From assembly GCA_964017235.1 (NCBI GenBank), contig OZ024928.1, positions 85,989,566-86,053,565 on the forward strand: a stretch of DNA of 64,000 bases, in the 5' to 3' direction. Of the stretch, positions 10,020 through 21,184 are shown in pieces; position 1 is the first letter of the stretch; each line of letters begins with the position of its first letter. This DNA is from Sabellastarte sp. h YS-2021. Taxonomy: Eukaryota; Annelida; Polychaeta; Sabellida; Sabellidae. The translations under genes were made by a program, and so were the position numbers. Under the pieces are notes generated by a model. That model searched no databases, was not told where the DNA came from, and saw only the letters and a program-made list of their open reading frames with translations.

Positions 10020-10913
10020 CTCGCCCCTACAGGAGGATCTAAAACAGCATGTTGGGCATTGGTGACAAGATTTACAGAAGGCAAGTGACCTACACAAAAA
10101 ACATCTTTCACATATTTTATTTTTGTGTACAATTGACATGCATTGGGATTTACGCCTTTCCTTTGCGGCAACCCGGTAACAATATGAGCATTTGCAACAT
10201 GAGTCTACATTGAAATTTAAAGTCACTTTGCTGTTCTCGGACACCACTGGTGCTAGGTTCAAGTCTCCCTGACCGGTAACAAGTACAGAGTTTTTCTGAC
10301 CGGTCACAGGAATTACACAATGATTGTGATTTATGAGACTTGAACCCCTTGGCAGGCTTCTGGGAGAATGTTGAGGCCTTGCCACGACCTTTCCTAGCTT
10401 GCTGCTTGTCTTTGATTTGTTTCCAAGCAGGGACGTTCTTCTTGTTAAGGTCTTGGCTAGTAACATCGCCTCAAGTCTGGAAAACCTCTCTGCCCACTTA
10501 TCATCCAGTTGCTTAAGATCTTCAGTTGAAGGTCTACTGCTTGAAGATCTCTTCTTGCTGGCAGACGGCTTGGGAGACTCACTATGTTTCGTCTTCTTGG
10601 TAGGGGTCGACTGCACAGCCTTGACCTTTTCCACTTTACCCAGTACGCTAACGTGTGCTGGGTCCACGAGAGTGGGGGTGGATGAGGTCGTAGAATTGGA
10701 GGTCGTCTTCTTCTCTTTTCTGTCCCTGTAGGTTGGTGTAGCCAACTGAAGGGTCTGCTCAGGGGTAAACCCTTTACAGATTACGCATTCCTTCTTCAGG
10801 ACGCAGGGGTCGTCGCCTAGCCCTTTGTCCCTACACCGTGCACACCTGGAGTGGGCGTCGAACCCAGCCATAGCGTGTCCACATGAACCTCTTCTTTGTC
10901 CTGGTGATGACAT
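10020..10913 (-). pseudogene. DIRS gag-like region with Cys-rich segment
   Basis: Starts at 10913 with MSSPGQRRGSCGHAMAGFD and a CARC / CVICK Cys motif, then FTPEQTLQLATPTYRDRKEKK, as in the ORF at 451-1677. A Ser/Lys-rich linker and a short helical segment (DLKQLDDKWAERFSRLEAML) follow. A dense Cys segment at about 10020-10215 (CCKCSYC, CERCFLC, CKSCHQCPTCC) is of the type found upstream of the RT in DIRS elements, probably zinc-binding. It is a nucleic-acid or particle protein by analogy only. Confidence 0.6.
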
Positions 10914-11063
10914 AGTTGTAGATAATACTTCTAAACTACTTCAAAGATGAAATAAAACGGAGGAGTTCGGTATAAAACCAAAACTTCCTTGTCGTTGAAA
11001 ACACGTCTTCACTCTCCACGTGCCAAACGAAAAAGATGCTATGACGTCACGTTGTCTGGACAG

Positions 11064-11480
11064 TAGAGCTGAAACGATTAGGAAAATTTGGTAGCCGGGT
11101 AGTCGCTTGCATTAACCGTCGACTAACCGATTAATTGTTTAGCATGTATGAGAAATACCGAAAACGTGTGTGTTCCGGATGTAAACAAACAAAATGGCGG
11201 ATCGCGAGATGCTGAAAAGCAAAGAATTCACCAGATTATTCTGTAAATTGGCCAATAATGTAATATTTTGATATTTTAAAAATAAAATGGATATAAAATG
11301 CTTTAATTTGATACGTTTTAAGGTCTTAACTCGAGATATTCATAGTTCCAACGATAACGTATAATCCGCTATGTGGTGATATACACAAGAAAATAATTAA
11401 CCGATTTCATAATATTGGTGTCGACTATAGTGCTTTGATAACCTACTAATCGATTAGTATGAATAATCGTTTCAGCACTA
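11064..11480. mobile_element. hAT-type MITE, 417 bp, inserted in the DIRS terminal repeat
   Basis: Terminal inverted repeats TAGAGCTGAAACGATTA and TAATCGTTTCAGCACTA (one mismatch). They are flanked by 8-bp direct repeats CTGGACAG (11056-11063) and CTAGACAG (11481-11488), with one mismatch. The 8-bp duplication and these ends fit hAT elements. Inside, at about 11193, an ATG opens a short frame starting MADREMLKSKEF that closes after about 25 codons. This may be a relic of the parent element's protein start. Confidence 0.85.
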
Positions 11481-11645
11481 CTAGACAGGAAGAGGAAGTA
11501 CGATGCACCACCTGGCGAATGCACTCTCCTGACCGGTCCTGCCGGTATTATATACAGGACGTCTTTTTCTGGCCTTTGGCGGGACCGGTCGCACCGACCG
11601 GTAAAGCAATTGTCCATTGGATAGGATGTATTAACGCAATAAAAT

Positions 11646-11835
11646 CTACTGTTATTTTTCTTTGAAATGACACATTTATCATTTCTGTAGTTGAATTATA
11701 GGTACTTGGATATTGCTTGTCCAACTCTTTTAGTCCTTATTCTGGGTTCATGCAATAGTTTGTTTGCCAATAAATTTTTATCCATGCAATATGAAATTTT
11801 GTTAATCTTTAATTTCTTGTAAATCTGTCAATACA
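11646..11835. repeat. Dispersed repeat, copy 1, right part
   Basis: It continues the repeat left off at 6353 and matches, inverted, about 17090-17280 (CTACTG, TCATTTCTGTAGTTGAA, GGTTCATGCAATAGTTTG, TTTGTTAATCTTTAATT). The match resumes for about 35 bases after the next insertion, at 13040. Confidence 0.75.
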
Positions 11836-13039
11836 CAGTGTTTCCGTTTACGCACAAACGTGCGTAAATTGACGTCGAAATCAAGCGATTTACGCACATA
11901 ATATTTACTTGGGGGTCAGACTGACGCAGAAGTATTTGCAAAAAAGAAATATTAATACTTCGTCTATATATGCAGCAATTTTTTATTTATTCCACTTTCA
12001 AAACAAAAATGGCCGATTTCCTGTTTGTTTACCTGTCAATGCGCATGCGTGGCATCAAAAGGTCGAGAGGCGAAGAGTTCACGAGGTCACGCACGCGCAT
12101 TCGCGTTATTCAATAACAAAGGACTCGAGATTTTTTTAATGAAAGATAGATGCACATGCAATAAAACAGCACTGAAGATAAGCTGTATATTTTAAAATTT
12201 CATGTGAGACGAGAGCTACGCAGATCCAGCTTAAACGGCCAGTGTTACAATGTACCCTTGCAAACCTTATTCGAAACGTTACATATCGAAAGAAAAGGTG
12301 ATCTTTGCAAGGACACAATTGGAAACAACGTCTCCGAACGATGTCAAATACCTTGTGCAGTGGGAGACACGTTCTACTAAATCTCAGAAATTCTTGAATT
12401 TTTAACCCCGGAAACCTCCCCAGAAATTATCACCTCTGAAATTCAAGAATATTTACAGGGATTGTAGCAAAAACACTGTAACTTTGGAACCACTCAATGG
12501 ATTTTTGTCAAATAAAAAGCAACATAAACTACAATAATTTGTCTTTCAAACAGAAAAGATATCATATTTGTAGTGTAGATAAAATAATTTTTTAGAAACT
12601 GTCAACATATATATCATTGAAAATTGAATAGTGCTTCTTGTTTTCTTTACCCTGATGTACACAGGTGTACTTCAGATATTTTTATGAATGTACAACCATG
12701 TACAATGTACCATAATTTACTGTTAAAGTGATAAATAAATTTAAATCTAATTTATTGCTTTTTAGTAACTAGGTGTATCTAAACATTGTTTATTGAGGAA
12801 AATGTGACAGAATATTACTTGTACCCCATTTTCGATGCCCCATGGGTACATGGTACCCAACGTTTCGTAACTCTAACACACACACTATCTTTGTAAGGTA
12901 TTTTAGGTATTGTTTGTCCATTATTTTTTCTAACCTGCAGTTTAAGTAGAAGGGGTCAAGTCTAACTGACCCTCAAAATTTTTGATTGACCCCCGGTTTT
13001 CAATTGACCTCCAGAAAAAAAAAGGCTCAGGAAACACTG
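11836..13039. mobile_element. CAGTG-ended DNA transposon, 1.2 kb, non-autonomous
   Basis: It begins CAGTGTTTCC and ends GGAAACACTG (10-bp perfect terminal inverted repeat), flanked by ATACA on both sides (11831-11835, 13040-13044). The uninterrupted copy near 17085 has the site once, which supports the boundaries. Inside the ends GGGGTCAG and CTGACCCTC/GACCCCC form further subterminal inverse words. No transposase ORF is seen. The ends look hAT-like, but the clean duplication is 5 rather than 8 bp, so the superfamily is left open. Confidence 0.7.
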
Positions 13040-13089
13040 ATACACAACCAATTTTTACAATTAACCATGTCTATACATTTTCATAACCA

Positions 13090-14223
13090 GTTTGTTCTCA
13101 CAATTGTCTGCAAAGATAACTGTGTCGAAAATAACTGTATTGATCTATGCAGAGGACACGGTCATCTGCAGAGTAAAACAATTATTTTTAAGTACTGGGG
13201 CTGGATTCACAAACAATACTTAGACCATTCCTAACTTAGATTTTAAGTATTTTTTAGATTTTAAGTAAGAAATTGTGAAATCGTATTCATGAACATTCCT
13301 AACTCTAAGGTGACCTTAAAACCCACACTTAGATTTTAAGTAAAGTTGGAAGCTACCTTAGCAGGACAGGACATTGGTATCTTGTGATTTAGTGTGTAAA
13401 TATTGTGCAATTATGGTATTGCTTTTGGATGGGGAGGTGTATCTATTGAAATTTTATTCAAGAGATTACTGTGTAAGTCAAAATTTTAGATAGAAGAAAA
13501 TTTCACTACTTCATTTTTGCGAAATTTACTGCAGTTAATTTTCACTAATGCTAGATACTACTTGACATATTTATACAGATTTAAATTCACTAGGAATTAA
13601 TTTTCACTTTCCAAGCTCATCGGCTAAAATAGTAAAAACAAGCATTCTGACGCATGCAATTATCTCCCGCCATATAAATTAGATGTACTAAAGATAGTGG
13701 AATATGGATTTTCTTGTGAGATGGAGGCACATGTAGACTTGACAATAAACAAGAGGCACTTTAATGTTTGCATCCCAATGGGTATTTTTTTTTTTCATTT
13801 TATGCAAAAAAAGGAAAAGTCACCAGTAGACTCTGTAGATACCCTACGCGTCAAAAATTTTGTCGAAATCGCTCTATCTCGCTCCGTTTCCGAAACGCTT
13901 TTTTTGCGTTTTACACAGAAATTCAAGGTGGCCGCCAGAAGTGGCGGGAAAACGATTTTTGGAAAAAGTCGCAAGTAGACTCTACATATACCCTGTGGGT
14001 CAAAAATTTCGTCAAAACTGCTCTATCTCACTCAGTTTCCGAGATAAACGCGTTTTTGCAAATACTTTTGAAGATATTTGACATTTACTTTTGTCATTAT
14101 TTTGCTACAAATAAAAAAATAGCTATGACTCATTTATGGCATTCAATAGAACCCCAAACTATATGACGTGTTATAGTTAAGGACAAAGTAGCTGAAATGA
14201 ACAACACATTTTAGGAAAATACT
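13090..14223. repeat. Repeat relics: fold-back piece and 168-bp-family units
   Basis: 13198-13370 opens with GGGGCTGGATTCACAAA and holds several TTAGATTTTAAGT words, a relic of a GGCTGGTATTCACAAA-type MITE (compare 54041-54473). 13800-14080 carries two or three decayed units with GTCAAAAATTTCGTC, CGCTCTATCTC and GGTGGCCGCCA, related to the 34.2-35.3 kb array. Short overlapping reading frames here are translations of the repeat and are not called as genes. Confidence 0.55.
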
Positions 14224-14231
14224 ATAACTGC

Positions 14232-14718
14232 TAGGGATGGGTCGGTAGGTCCGGTATCTCGGTATCGAGAGCATTTTCCTGAAATACCGTGACGAGATTT
14301 TAAAACCGCCACTTCGCTTGTCAACACATATCATGGAAGGAAGGGTTAAAATATTGGAAATATACCCAAAATCTGAAGAAATTATAAGCTTTTATCCCCA
14401 TATTTTCATCTATTTGCAGACTTTTTGCGAGACATTGAGAACTGCCATGTTTTGGTTACGACATTTTATAACCTAAATCTCGCTTGACAGCACATAAAAT
14501 GGAAGGAAAACTTAAAATATTGGGAACAAACAAGAAATATGGTGAAATTATACAGGTTTCTCTCATATTTTGGCCATTTGGGGACTTTAATTGTGATGTT
14601 GTTAAGAGGAAATGTCCATGTTTGATTGGGGTGCACTAAAACGCGGAGTCCCGGAATCGGTACGGTTATGCATTAACGACCTCCCGATGTACATATTTTT
14701 CATACCGACCCATCCCTA
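14232..14718. mobile_element. hAT-type MITE, 487 bp, perfect 8-bp duplication
   Basis: Terminal inverted repeats TAGGGATGGGTCGGTA / TACCGACCCATCCCTA are perfect over 16 bp. The flanking 8-mers ATAACTGC at 14224-14231 and 14719-14726 are identical. The inside has no ORF of note. An 8-bp duplication with TAGGG-type ends is typical of hAT non-autonomous elements. It interrupts a 168-bp-family relic. Confidence 0.9.
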
Positions 14719-14726
14719 ATAACTGC

Positions 14727-15480
14727 AGTAGTTTTGGAGTAACAATGGATTTACTGTACAGTCAGAATTTCAAAGTAGCTATTACTCAGCTATGCAATGT
14801 GCAACAGGTCCAAAATTTTACTATGTGATAGCTTATGAAAAACTAGATAACATATTTGAAAAGAAATCCCTAACTGTAATACTTTTGAAGATATTTGACA
14901 TTTACTTAAGTCATTATTTTGCTACAAATAAGAAAATAGCTATTACTCACTTATGGCATGCTAAGGACAAAGTAGCTGAACAACATATTTGAAGAAAAAG
15001 CTGTAACTGCAATAGTTTTTGAGTTATGAGTCCTTTACTCAAAGTAGCTAAAATTGCTATTACTCATTTATCTTTACGCCTAAGTCCATAAAACCAAAAA
15101 TATTTTCAAGGGCATGAAAATTCATTGGGACAATTAATTTACAAAACAAGACCACTGCCATGGTATTATCTCCCATTCACAATTTTTCATTTCCGCTAAA
15201 ATCCAAGATGGCCGCCAAAAGTGGTGAAAACTGAAATTTTTCCCCTAGGCACAGAATACTGTTGTACTACCCTGTGGGTCAAAAATTCGCTCAAAATCGC
15301 TCTATCTCTTACCATTTTGAAGATATTTTCAATGTTTATTTTCCGCCAAAAGTGGCGAAAATTGAAATTTTTTCCCCTTTGCATAAGATACTCTTGAAGT
15401 TTTTCCAATTTGCATATGACACTGTTGTACTACGCTGTGGGTCAAAAATTCACGCAAAATCGATCTCTTATTATTTCTAA
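14727..15480. repeat. Decayed tandem-core repeat units
   Basis: Contains AAAGTAGCTATTACTC (24-30 kb array family) and GTCAAAAATTCGCTCAAAATCGCTC with GATGGCCGCCAAAAGTGG (168-bp family) in alternation, so two core types are mixed. No gene is seen. Confidence 0.6.
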
Positions 15481-16520
15481 ACTGAAATTAATATTATTTC
15501 ATTGGGATGGAGTTCAGACTTGAACTTAATATTATTGTTGGGGGTTTATTTCACTTCAATTGTGTTAAAGCTGCAAATATCTCACCTTGCTCAGGTTTTC
15601 CTACTCTACAATTGTACTTGTATTGGATTGTTAACACTTGATGTTCACGTTCACGCTACCACTTCCTGTGAACATTGAGTTGAATTAAGAATGACCTTGG
15701 AGTTTTAGTTAGAAGTTATGGACACCATGGGTGTTAGAGATTTAATGAATGGGACTATGTGGGTTTAGTGTGCACCCGAAGTTGGGAGTGGTTATGGGTA
15801 CGGATTGACTTGAAACACTGGAAGGGTCTGTTGTGGTATTTGGGCAGTTTGGGGAACTGTCTGGTTGTTTGACCCGGGTGGGTGATAGTGGTCAGTGGGT
15901 GGTAACCATGGATACTAATGGTACATACTAAATCCTGTTGTTGATTCCATTTAAGGTGTTCAGATAACTTAGTCTGAATATAAATTACATTTTATCTCAT
16001 TATTTATTTTGGTTAATTTACTTAACCTGGTGGCAGTCTACCCCCTTAGAGTTTGAAGTTTAGTAGGTTTCGGTACTGGCTAACTTGACTGAGGCCTCAG
16101 TAGTGAGATCTTGAGGGGGTGACCGGGTTGTAGAGTACTGGCCACCTATCAACCTATATCCATGACCGGGTTGTACTTCAGTCAACCTTCCTTTATATGT
16201 TGTAATGGGAGGATCTGGAAATAACCATTAATGGTAAAGTTAAAGTTGATATATAACAAGGAAGGAATTACACACAAAACCCAAGCCGAGGGTTTTCTGT
16301 GGCGGGCTGGTTCGGTTGTGGTGGTGGTGTGGTGTATTTCAACGGTCAACACACCCAGCGCCCGCACACCGCCCCCTGCGAGTGATTGATTGATTGGGAG
16401 GGGTGGGGGCCCGTCTCGCCACACATGTTTGCATGTTGACTGATAATTGTTGAAGAAAATGAAACAAAATAGTTGTGGGAATAGTTATGTATTGCAAACA
16501 TGTATGACAAAAAATAACTG
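15481..16520. other. Unassigned, more GC-rich stretch; possible old LTR-like piece
   Basis: 15536-16035 starts TGTTGGGGGTTTATTTCA and is followed by TGGTGGCAGTC, a sequence sometimes seen next to LTRs. No second copy or coding region is present, so an LTR is only a weak possibility. 16370-16420 is GC-rich with ATTGATTGATTG. Confidence 0.25.
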
Positions 16521-16539
16521 ATATTTCCTGATTTTCCAG

Positions 16540-17420
16540 GGTTTGTGGACCATTTCTCCAAAAATTTGAAAATGTTCTTTTATGATAAAAGCTGTGTAAA
16601 ATAGCATATATTTTGTACACATGTTGTGTCCTTGGCTTAATATCAACTGTTTCTAATTATATAAAACCATTTTCAGTCATTTTATCAAGGTTTATTCAAC
16701 AGAAAAAGATTTAATGCAAATCTCCAGTTCTATGTGGGGTCGTGCCACGGCTCTACATGTAAGTAAAGTAGAGCCGAGGTAACCACATCTACACATTTGT
16801 ATGATATTTGTGTTTTATGCAAATATCCAGCTCTATGTGGGGTCGTGCCACGGCTCTACACGCAAGATACTAGAGCCAAGGTAACCACGTCTACCATCGT
16901 GGATAATCGAAAACCTGTCACAGGGTTACTGATCCAGTTTTCATGCTATCTGTTATCTGTTATGCTATTTCATAAACTTTAAAATTAAACAATTTTTGCA
17001 CAATATTATACAAAAACAAAGACATAACTGTTGAACTCTACACAATAAAGTTTCCAATGGTGTTTTAATTGTAAAAATTGGTTATGTATTGGCAGATTTA
17101 CAAGCAATTAAAGATTAACAAAATTTCACATTGCACTGATAAAAATTTATTGGCAAACAAACTATTGCATGAACCCAAAATAAGGACTAAAACAGTTTAA
17201 CAAGTGATATCCAAGTACCTGATTCAACTACAGAAATGATAAAAGTATCATTTTAAAGAAAAATACCAGTAGATTTTGTCAGTTTTTATTTGAAGAAAAT
17301 TGTTTTATATTGGCTGAGATATTGTTAAATATGCTGCAAACACATGAAAACTAGTGCTAGCACGAAAACTGGACCATCGACCATACATCGGCTATATCGT
17401 CATCTGATGTAACTTCGACA
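16540..17420. repeat. Dispersed repeat, copy 2 (inverse of copy 1; empty site)
   Basis: 17076-17400 is the inverse of 6240-6353 joined to 11646-11835, without either insertion. It reads CAGTAGATTTTGTCAGTTTT across the DIRS point (about 17274). 16718-16895 holds two direct copies of a segment with TCTATGTGGGGTCGTGCCACGGCTCTAC, offset about 107 bases. Confidence 0.75.
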
Positions 17421-17431
17421 TAATATGCATG

Positions 17432-18803
17432 TTGGAGCCCAACTTAGGAGTCAGCCCATCTTAAGATGGGCTATAGCCCAACTTAGGATCCTAAGTTGGG
17501 TAGCCTATCTTAAGATGGGCTAGCCCATCTTAAGATGGGCTAGAACATATCAGCCCAACTTAAGATAATAAAATTCAAGGAAATTATTTTCATGAAAAAG
17601 ATGACATATATTACTGATATATTTAAGTGACCCTTGTACAGAAGTACTTTGTACTTATTTTTTATTTATATAAATATGTTTAACTTATCTAACCTAAACA
17701 AAAAGTGTTTAAAAAGTGTTTGCAGAAACTAAAATAAAAGGTGTTTCCTGAGCCTCAAAAGCATTTAAATATTCCTTTGATGTCTGTGTCTATGTCTTTC
17801 ATTGGAATGATTTCTTGATTGGATTTGTGCCTATTGTTTCAACATTCTATTGATGTTGATTTGTTTCACTTGGAGTGGGTGAAGTACACAATAAGGAATA
17901 CCCCAAATCATAAAGTGAAACAAACCAACATCAAAGTAATCTCTAAATATAATGAGACTTAATTCTATCAAACCTATGAGAGGGAATGCCAAATATAGTG
18001 GGTGATTTTATGGGTGAGCCTGATTGTATATTTTAAGTTTAAAGAAGAATTATAAAATCACTTTTTTATATTATTAGACAGTATTTAAACAGGATTTATA
18101 AAGCACTTTCTCTTTGGAGCTCAGTACCACTAAATAATTGGAAAATGCAATTAAATTCAAACAAGTTAATTTGATGAATTTAGTCAAACACACTGATGCA
18201 TAAAATTGATAAAAAATTGATAAAGTACACATTGCATATAAAATTGGTGTTTCTATTACCTTATATATGGCTAAATGTCTATTTAAGAACTTAATATTAA
18301 ACATTTGAAAATTATGATTAAATTAATTAGTTTGTATACAGTCTTACAACTATGCTTAATTAATCCTGTTAGCTAGTCATTCAACCAGAGGTGAAAGAAA
18401 TCAAGTTCAAAAGAGTGCTAGAACAAAAGGTAAATCTAAGACTAATCCAGTTATTAAGTCACACACATAGTCAAACAAATCAACTTAAAAGAAATGTTGA
18501 CACAATAGATATATCACAATGTAATCCAGTTGCCTAATCACTTCCCACAAGGGAAACAAATCAAGTTGAAAGCAGTGGTTGAACAATTGACACCATATGG
18601 CCTAATGACCCTCCCATTGTCAAATTTACTGAGACAGACTTTTGGAACAATATTGAATTTCAGCTTTAAAATCATTCCTGAGTTACTTATCCTAAGTTGG
18701 GCTGATATATTCTAGCCCATCTTAAGATAGGCTACCCAACTTAGGATCCTAAGTTGGGCTATAGCCCATCTTAAGATGGGCTGACTCCTAAGTTGGGCTC
18801 CAA
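17432..18803. mobile_element. 1.37-kb element with palindrome-rich terminal inverted repeats
   Basis: Ends TTGGAGCCCAACTTAGGAG and its complement. The inverted repeats extend about 115-140 bp and are built from alternating perfect palindromes: AGCCCATCTTAAGATGGGCT and CCCAACTTAGGATCCTAAGT with its partner. The left arm has one extra 20-bp palindrome unit. The flanks TATGCAT (17424-17430) and TACGCAT (18804-18810) may be a decayed duplication. The interior is AT-rich without an ORF. This is a non-autonomous element whose superfamily is not recognised. Confidence 0.75.
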
Positions 18804-18811
18804 TACGCATA

Positions 18812-19384
18812 TCGTCGTTTTTGGAATGCTTCCAAGGGGTTTTAAATTGATTGCAGATATATTTTGGACGATAATGCATATTTTTAATGTAATGTTTTTT
18901 ACAAGTTTTCAAAGAAAACCCACGAAAATGTGATCCAAACATGTAATAACATTATGCGTTATTGCGTCGAAGTTACATTGGAACACGCTACCCCATGGAC
19001 CACAAATCATTGAAAATCAAGTTTTTTCTCTCTCTCTCTATTTTCTTTTTTTTTTTTTTTTTTTTTTGCAATGATTTGAACTTAATCCTCCCAGGGGAAG
19101 AAATCAAACATCAGTCTTTTCTAGCCGAGTTTTGCAACCGATTTTCCGATTTTCGCTTGTTCTTGGCGCGAAATTATTTAAGATATGTGTACGCCATTCA
19201 AAAATTTACGAGACTACAGATATGTACAGCTTTAAGGTTTATTTTTAAGCAATACATTATGCACACAATCAGAAAAAAAAACACATCCACCAAGAGAATC
19301 CTTCACACATAGCTTCAAAGGTTGTGAAATTTCTGTACAGATATTAGTGGGAAAATTAACATGGATAAGTTAACCACTGCCCTA
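18812..19384. other. Unassigned spacer with CT/T microsatellite
   Basis: 19029-19068 is (TC)n followed by a long T-run. GCGTCGAAGTTACATT (18965-18980) is the inverse of GATGTAACTTCGACAT at 17406-17421, so the palindromic element may itself sit inside an older inverted repeat. No gene is seen. Confidence 0.4.
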
Positions 19385-19790
19385 AAATCATAAAAATGAC
19401 AAAACACTAGGAATTGATGGTATCTCAGCTGATTTTTTAAAGTATTTTTATTGAACTCAAAATTTATGAATTTAATGCATTTAATACGTACTTGCTACAG
19501 AGAAGAAAACCTTACAGTTTTATAAAGAAAGCAGCACTAGTGCTAAAGTGTCAAATGGAGGTAAAGAAAGGAAGAAGTATCTCTGCTATGTTCAGTAAAC
19601 ACAATACAAACTGGCTTCTGCTATAACAGCAAATAGACTGAAACCACATCTTGAGTACATAACCTCTAAAGTCACTCATGTTTTATACAGGGGCATCACA
19701 CTGAAGAAGGGATGACACTGGATTTTCTCTAAGAGGTTCTAAAAACCTTTGGATATGAAAAAAAGTTTATAAATTAGATTAAATTTTTCA
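19385..19790 (+). pseudogene. Decayed L1-like reverse transcriptase fragment
   Basis: Translation, with several stops and frame changes, gives KNDKTLGIDGISADFLK (compare KNNKSPGIDGLSSEFFK of the LINE at 3035), a stretch like LNSKFMNLMHLIRTCY, and SISAMFSKHNTNWL, matching the PISLLSVVYKLAS region. It covers about the first 100 residues of the same RT segment. It is much older than the 3-kb copy. Confidence 0.6.
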
Positions 19791-19793
19791 ACA

Positions 19794-20940
19794 GTGATAT
19801 CAAATTATATTTTAAAATTCCGTAAACTGTTCGATCCCGATTCTTGTCCCATTCTTATACTGTATAACAAGACACTCATGGAATATAAAGATCCAAATAA
19901 GAGGGAGGCCCTTTGGAATAAATTTTGTGCTGAAAGCAACATAAACAAAGCTGCCTGTAAGAGGTGGTTGCAGAGCCAGGGGACAATGTATGGCAAGATG
20001 ACACATATGAAATCTGATCAGGATGCATCACACTTCACAGATACGCAGAAGTGGCTCAAGAAGAACTTTGGGTTTCTCCACACCCACATCGTGTGCCATA
20101 ATTCCTCAGAGTACCTTCAAGCCAGCCTGTGAAGCCACAGCTTCAAGGCCATCTGATGCCGATCCATTAGAAGAGTCAGATCAACTTCCAGTCTGAGAGC
20201 CTGGTTCAATGGAGTTGATTTCAGTTGGCAGCGGACGTGGATCAACTGAGAACCAGTGCCACTATCTGGTGTCTTTAGAGGCATTTGAAGACAAGCTGGA
20301 GCACATGATCTGCCAGAAGTCCCAGAATGACCCCACACCTGTGCATTCAAAATTGAAGAATCTCTCCACAGAGTCCTTTGTGGATTTTAAGTCGAGACTT
20401 TCACTTTTATAAGTCCCCTGAAATGCAAGGACGGATAACAACAAAAACAACACCACAGTTTACTCCACCAAGCTATCTGCACCACATTTGGGTCGATACA
20501 AGTCCAGCAGCAGCGTCAACCACAGCAGACATTTCAACCCCAGCTGATGCACCATGTACATCACATCCAGTAGCAGGTGCCACTGGCCATGCAACAGATG
20601 CAGCAGCTCGTTCCACAGCATATGCAGCAGCAATTCAACAGCAGATGCAGCAGCACATTCAATAGTAGATGATCAGCCCATTCAACAGCCAATGCAGTCA
20701 CGTCCACAGCAAGACACACAAATGCAGAGCCCAACATCAAGCCATCAATCATCACTTGACCCAACAAATGTGACTACCTTCCACAGCCTCATGCCATCAA
20801 TAGCTATAGACCCTCCCTCAGTAGCCTCCGCAGACACATCCACGCCTTACCCAACACCTCAGTAGATGTGAGCTACAGCTCCACACCCTCCAGCCACTCC
20901 TGCCAGAGACCAGACGAGGTGGCTGAAGACAGGATAACCA
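19794..20940 (+). pseudogene. PIF/Harbinger Myb-like accessory gene, decayed
   Basis: The open part, 19794-20132, contains KDPNKREALWNKFCAESN, KAACKRWLQSQGTMYGK and TDTQKWLKKNFGFLHTHI. These resemble the Myb/SANT-like DNA-binding protein that accompanies PIF/Harbinger transposases. Downstream, after several stops, lies a Gln/His/Thr-rich tail (20500-20870; QQQ and MQQ runs on the codon level) like the low-complexity tails of these proteins. The partner transposase is on the opposite strand at 22135-23110, converging. In the family this protein helps bring the transposase to the ends; here it is broken. Confidence 0.6.
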
Positions 20941-21184
20941 GTAGCCAGCAGCCAGCATTCAGCTTTTAGCTGAAAAAGTTTTTAAGCTCGTTTCAGGATC
21001 ACCAAATCTTCCAAAAACAAACAAAAAAAACCCAAACAATTATTTAGCTGCTTGTTTAAATGATAAAAAAAAACAAGCCACAGAAAAATCCCCCAAAATA
21101 TGAAAAAGCCAATACGCATTCAAAGTCGTCAAAGTCCTAAACATACAAATGAAGTGAAAGAGGCAATATTCCCTAATTGAAACC

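Larger units (their letters stand above)
6354..11645 (-). mobile_element. DIRS-type retroelement, nearly full length, a few breaks
   Basis: A tyrosine-recombinase retroelement read on the minus strand. Parts, from 11645 down: right inverted terminal repeat (11027-11645, split by a hAT MITE), gag-like region, Cys-rich segment, reverse transcriptase, RNase H and following domain, tyrosine recombinase, internal complementary region (6637-6733) and left inverted repeat (6354-6575). The two ends share AAAAT (6354-6358, 11641-11645), and the uninterrupted relative of the target at about 17280 has AAAAT once. All expected parts are present but coding integrity is lost in perhaps two to four places, so it is a fossil. 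The terminal repeats differ at only a few positions, so it is of moderate age, and older than the MITE inside it. Confidence 0.85.

Noticed and set aside
13697-14166. Small overlapping ORFs on the plus strand
   Set aside because: They are translations of 168-bp-family repeat units, open only because the repeat lacks stops in those frames.
15536-16035. Solo LTR
   Set aside because: Only a TGTTGGGG start and a TGGTGGCAG sequence after it. No second copy, target duplication or coding part.
6140-17420. Long terminal inverted repeats of a Polinton-like element
   Set aside because: The inverted copies are explained as two copies of a dispersed repeat. None of the expected genes lie between them.
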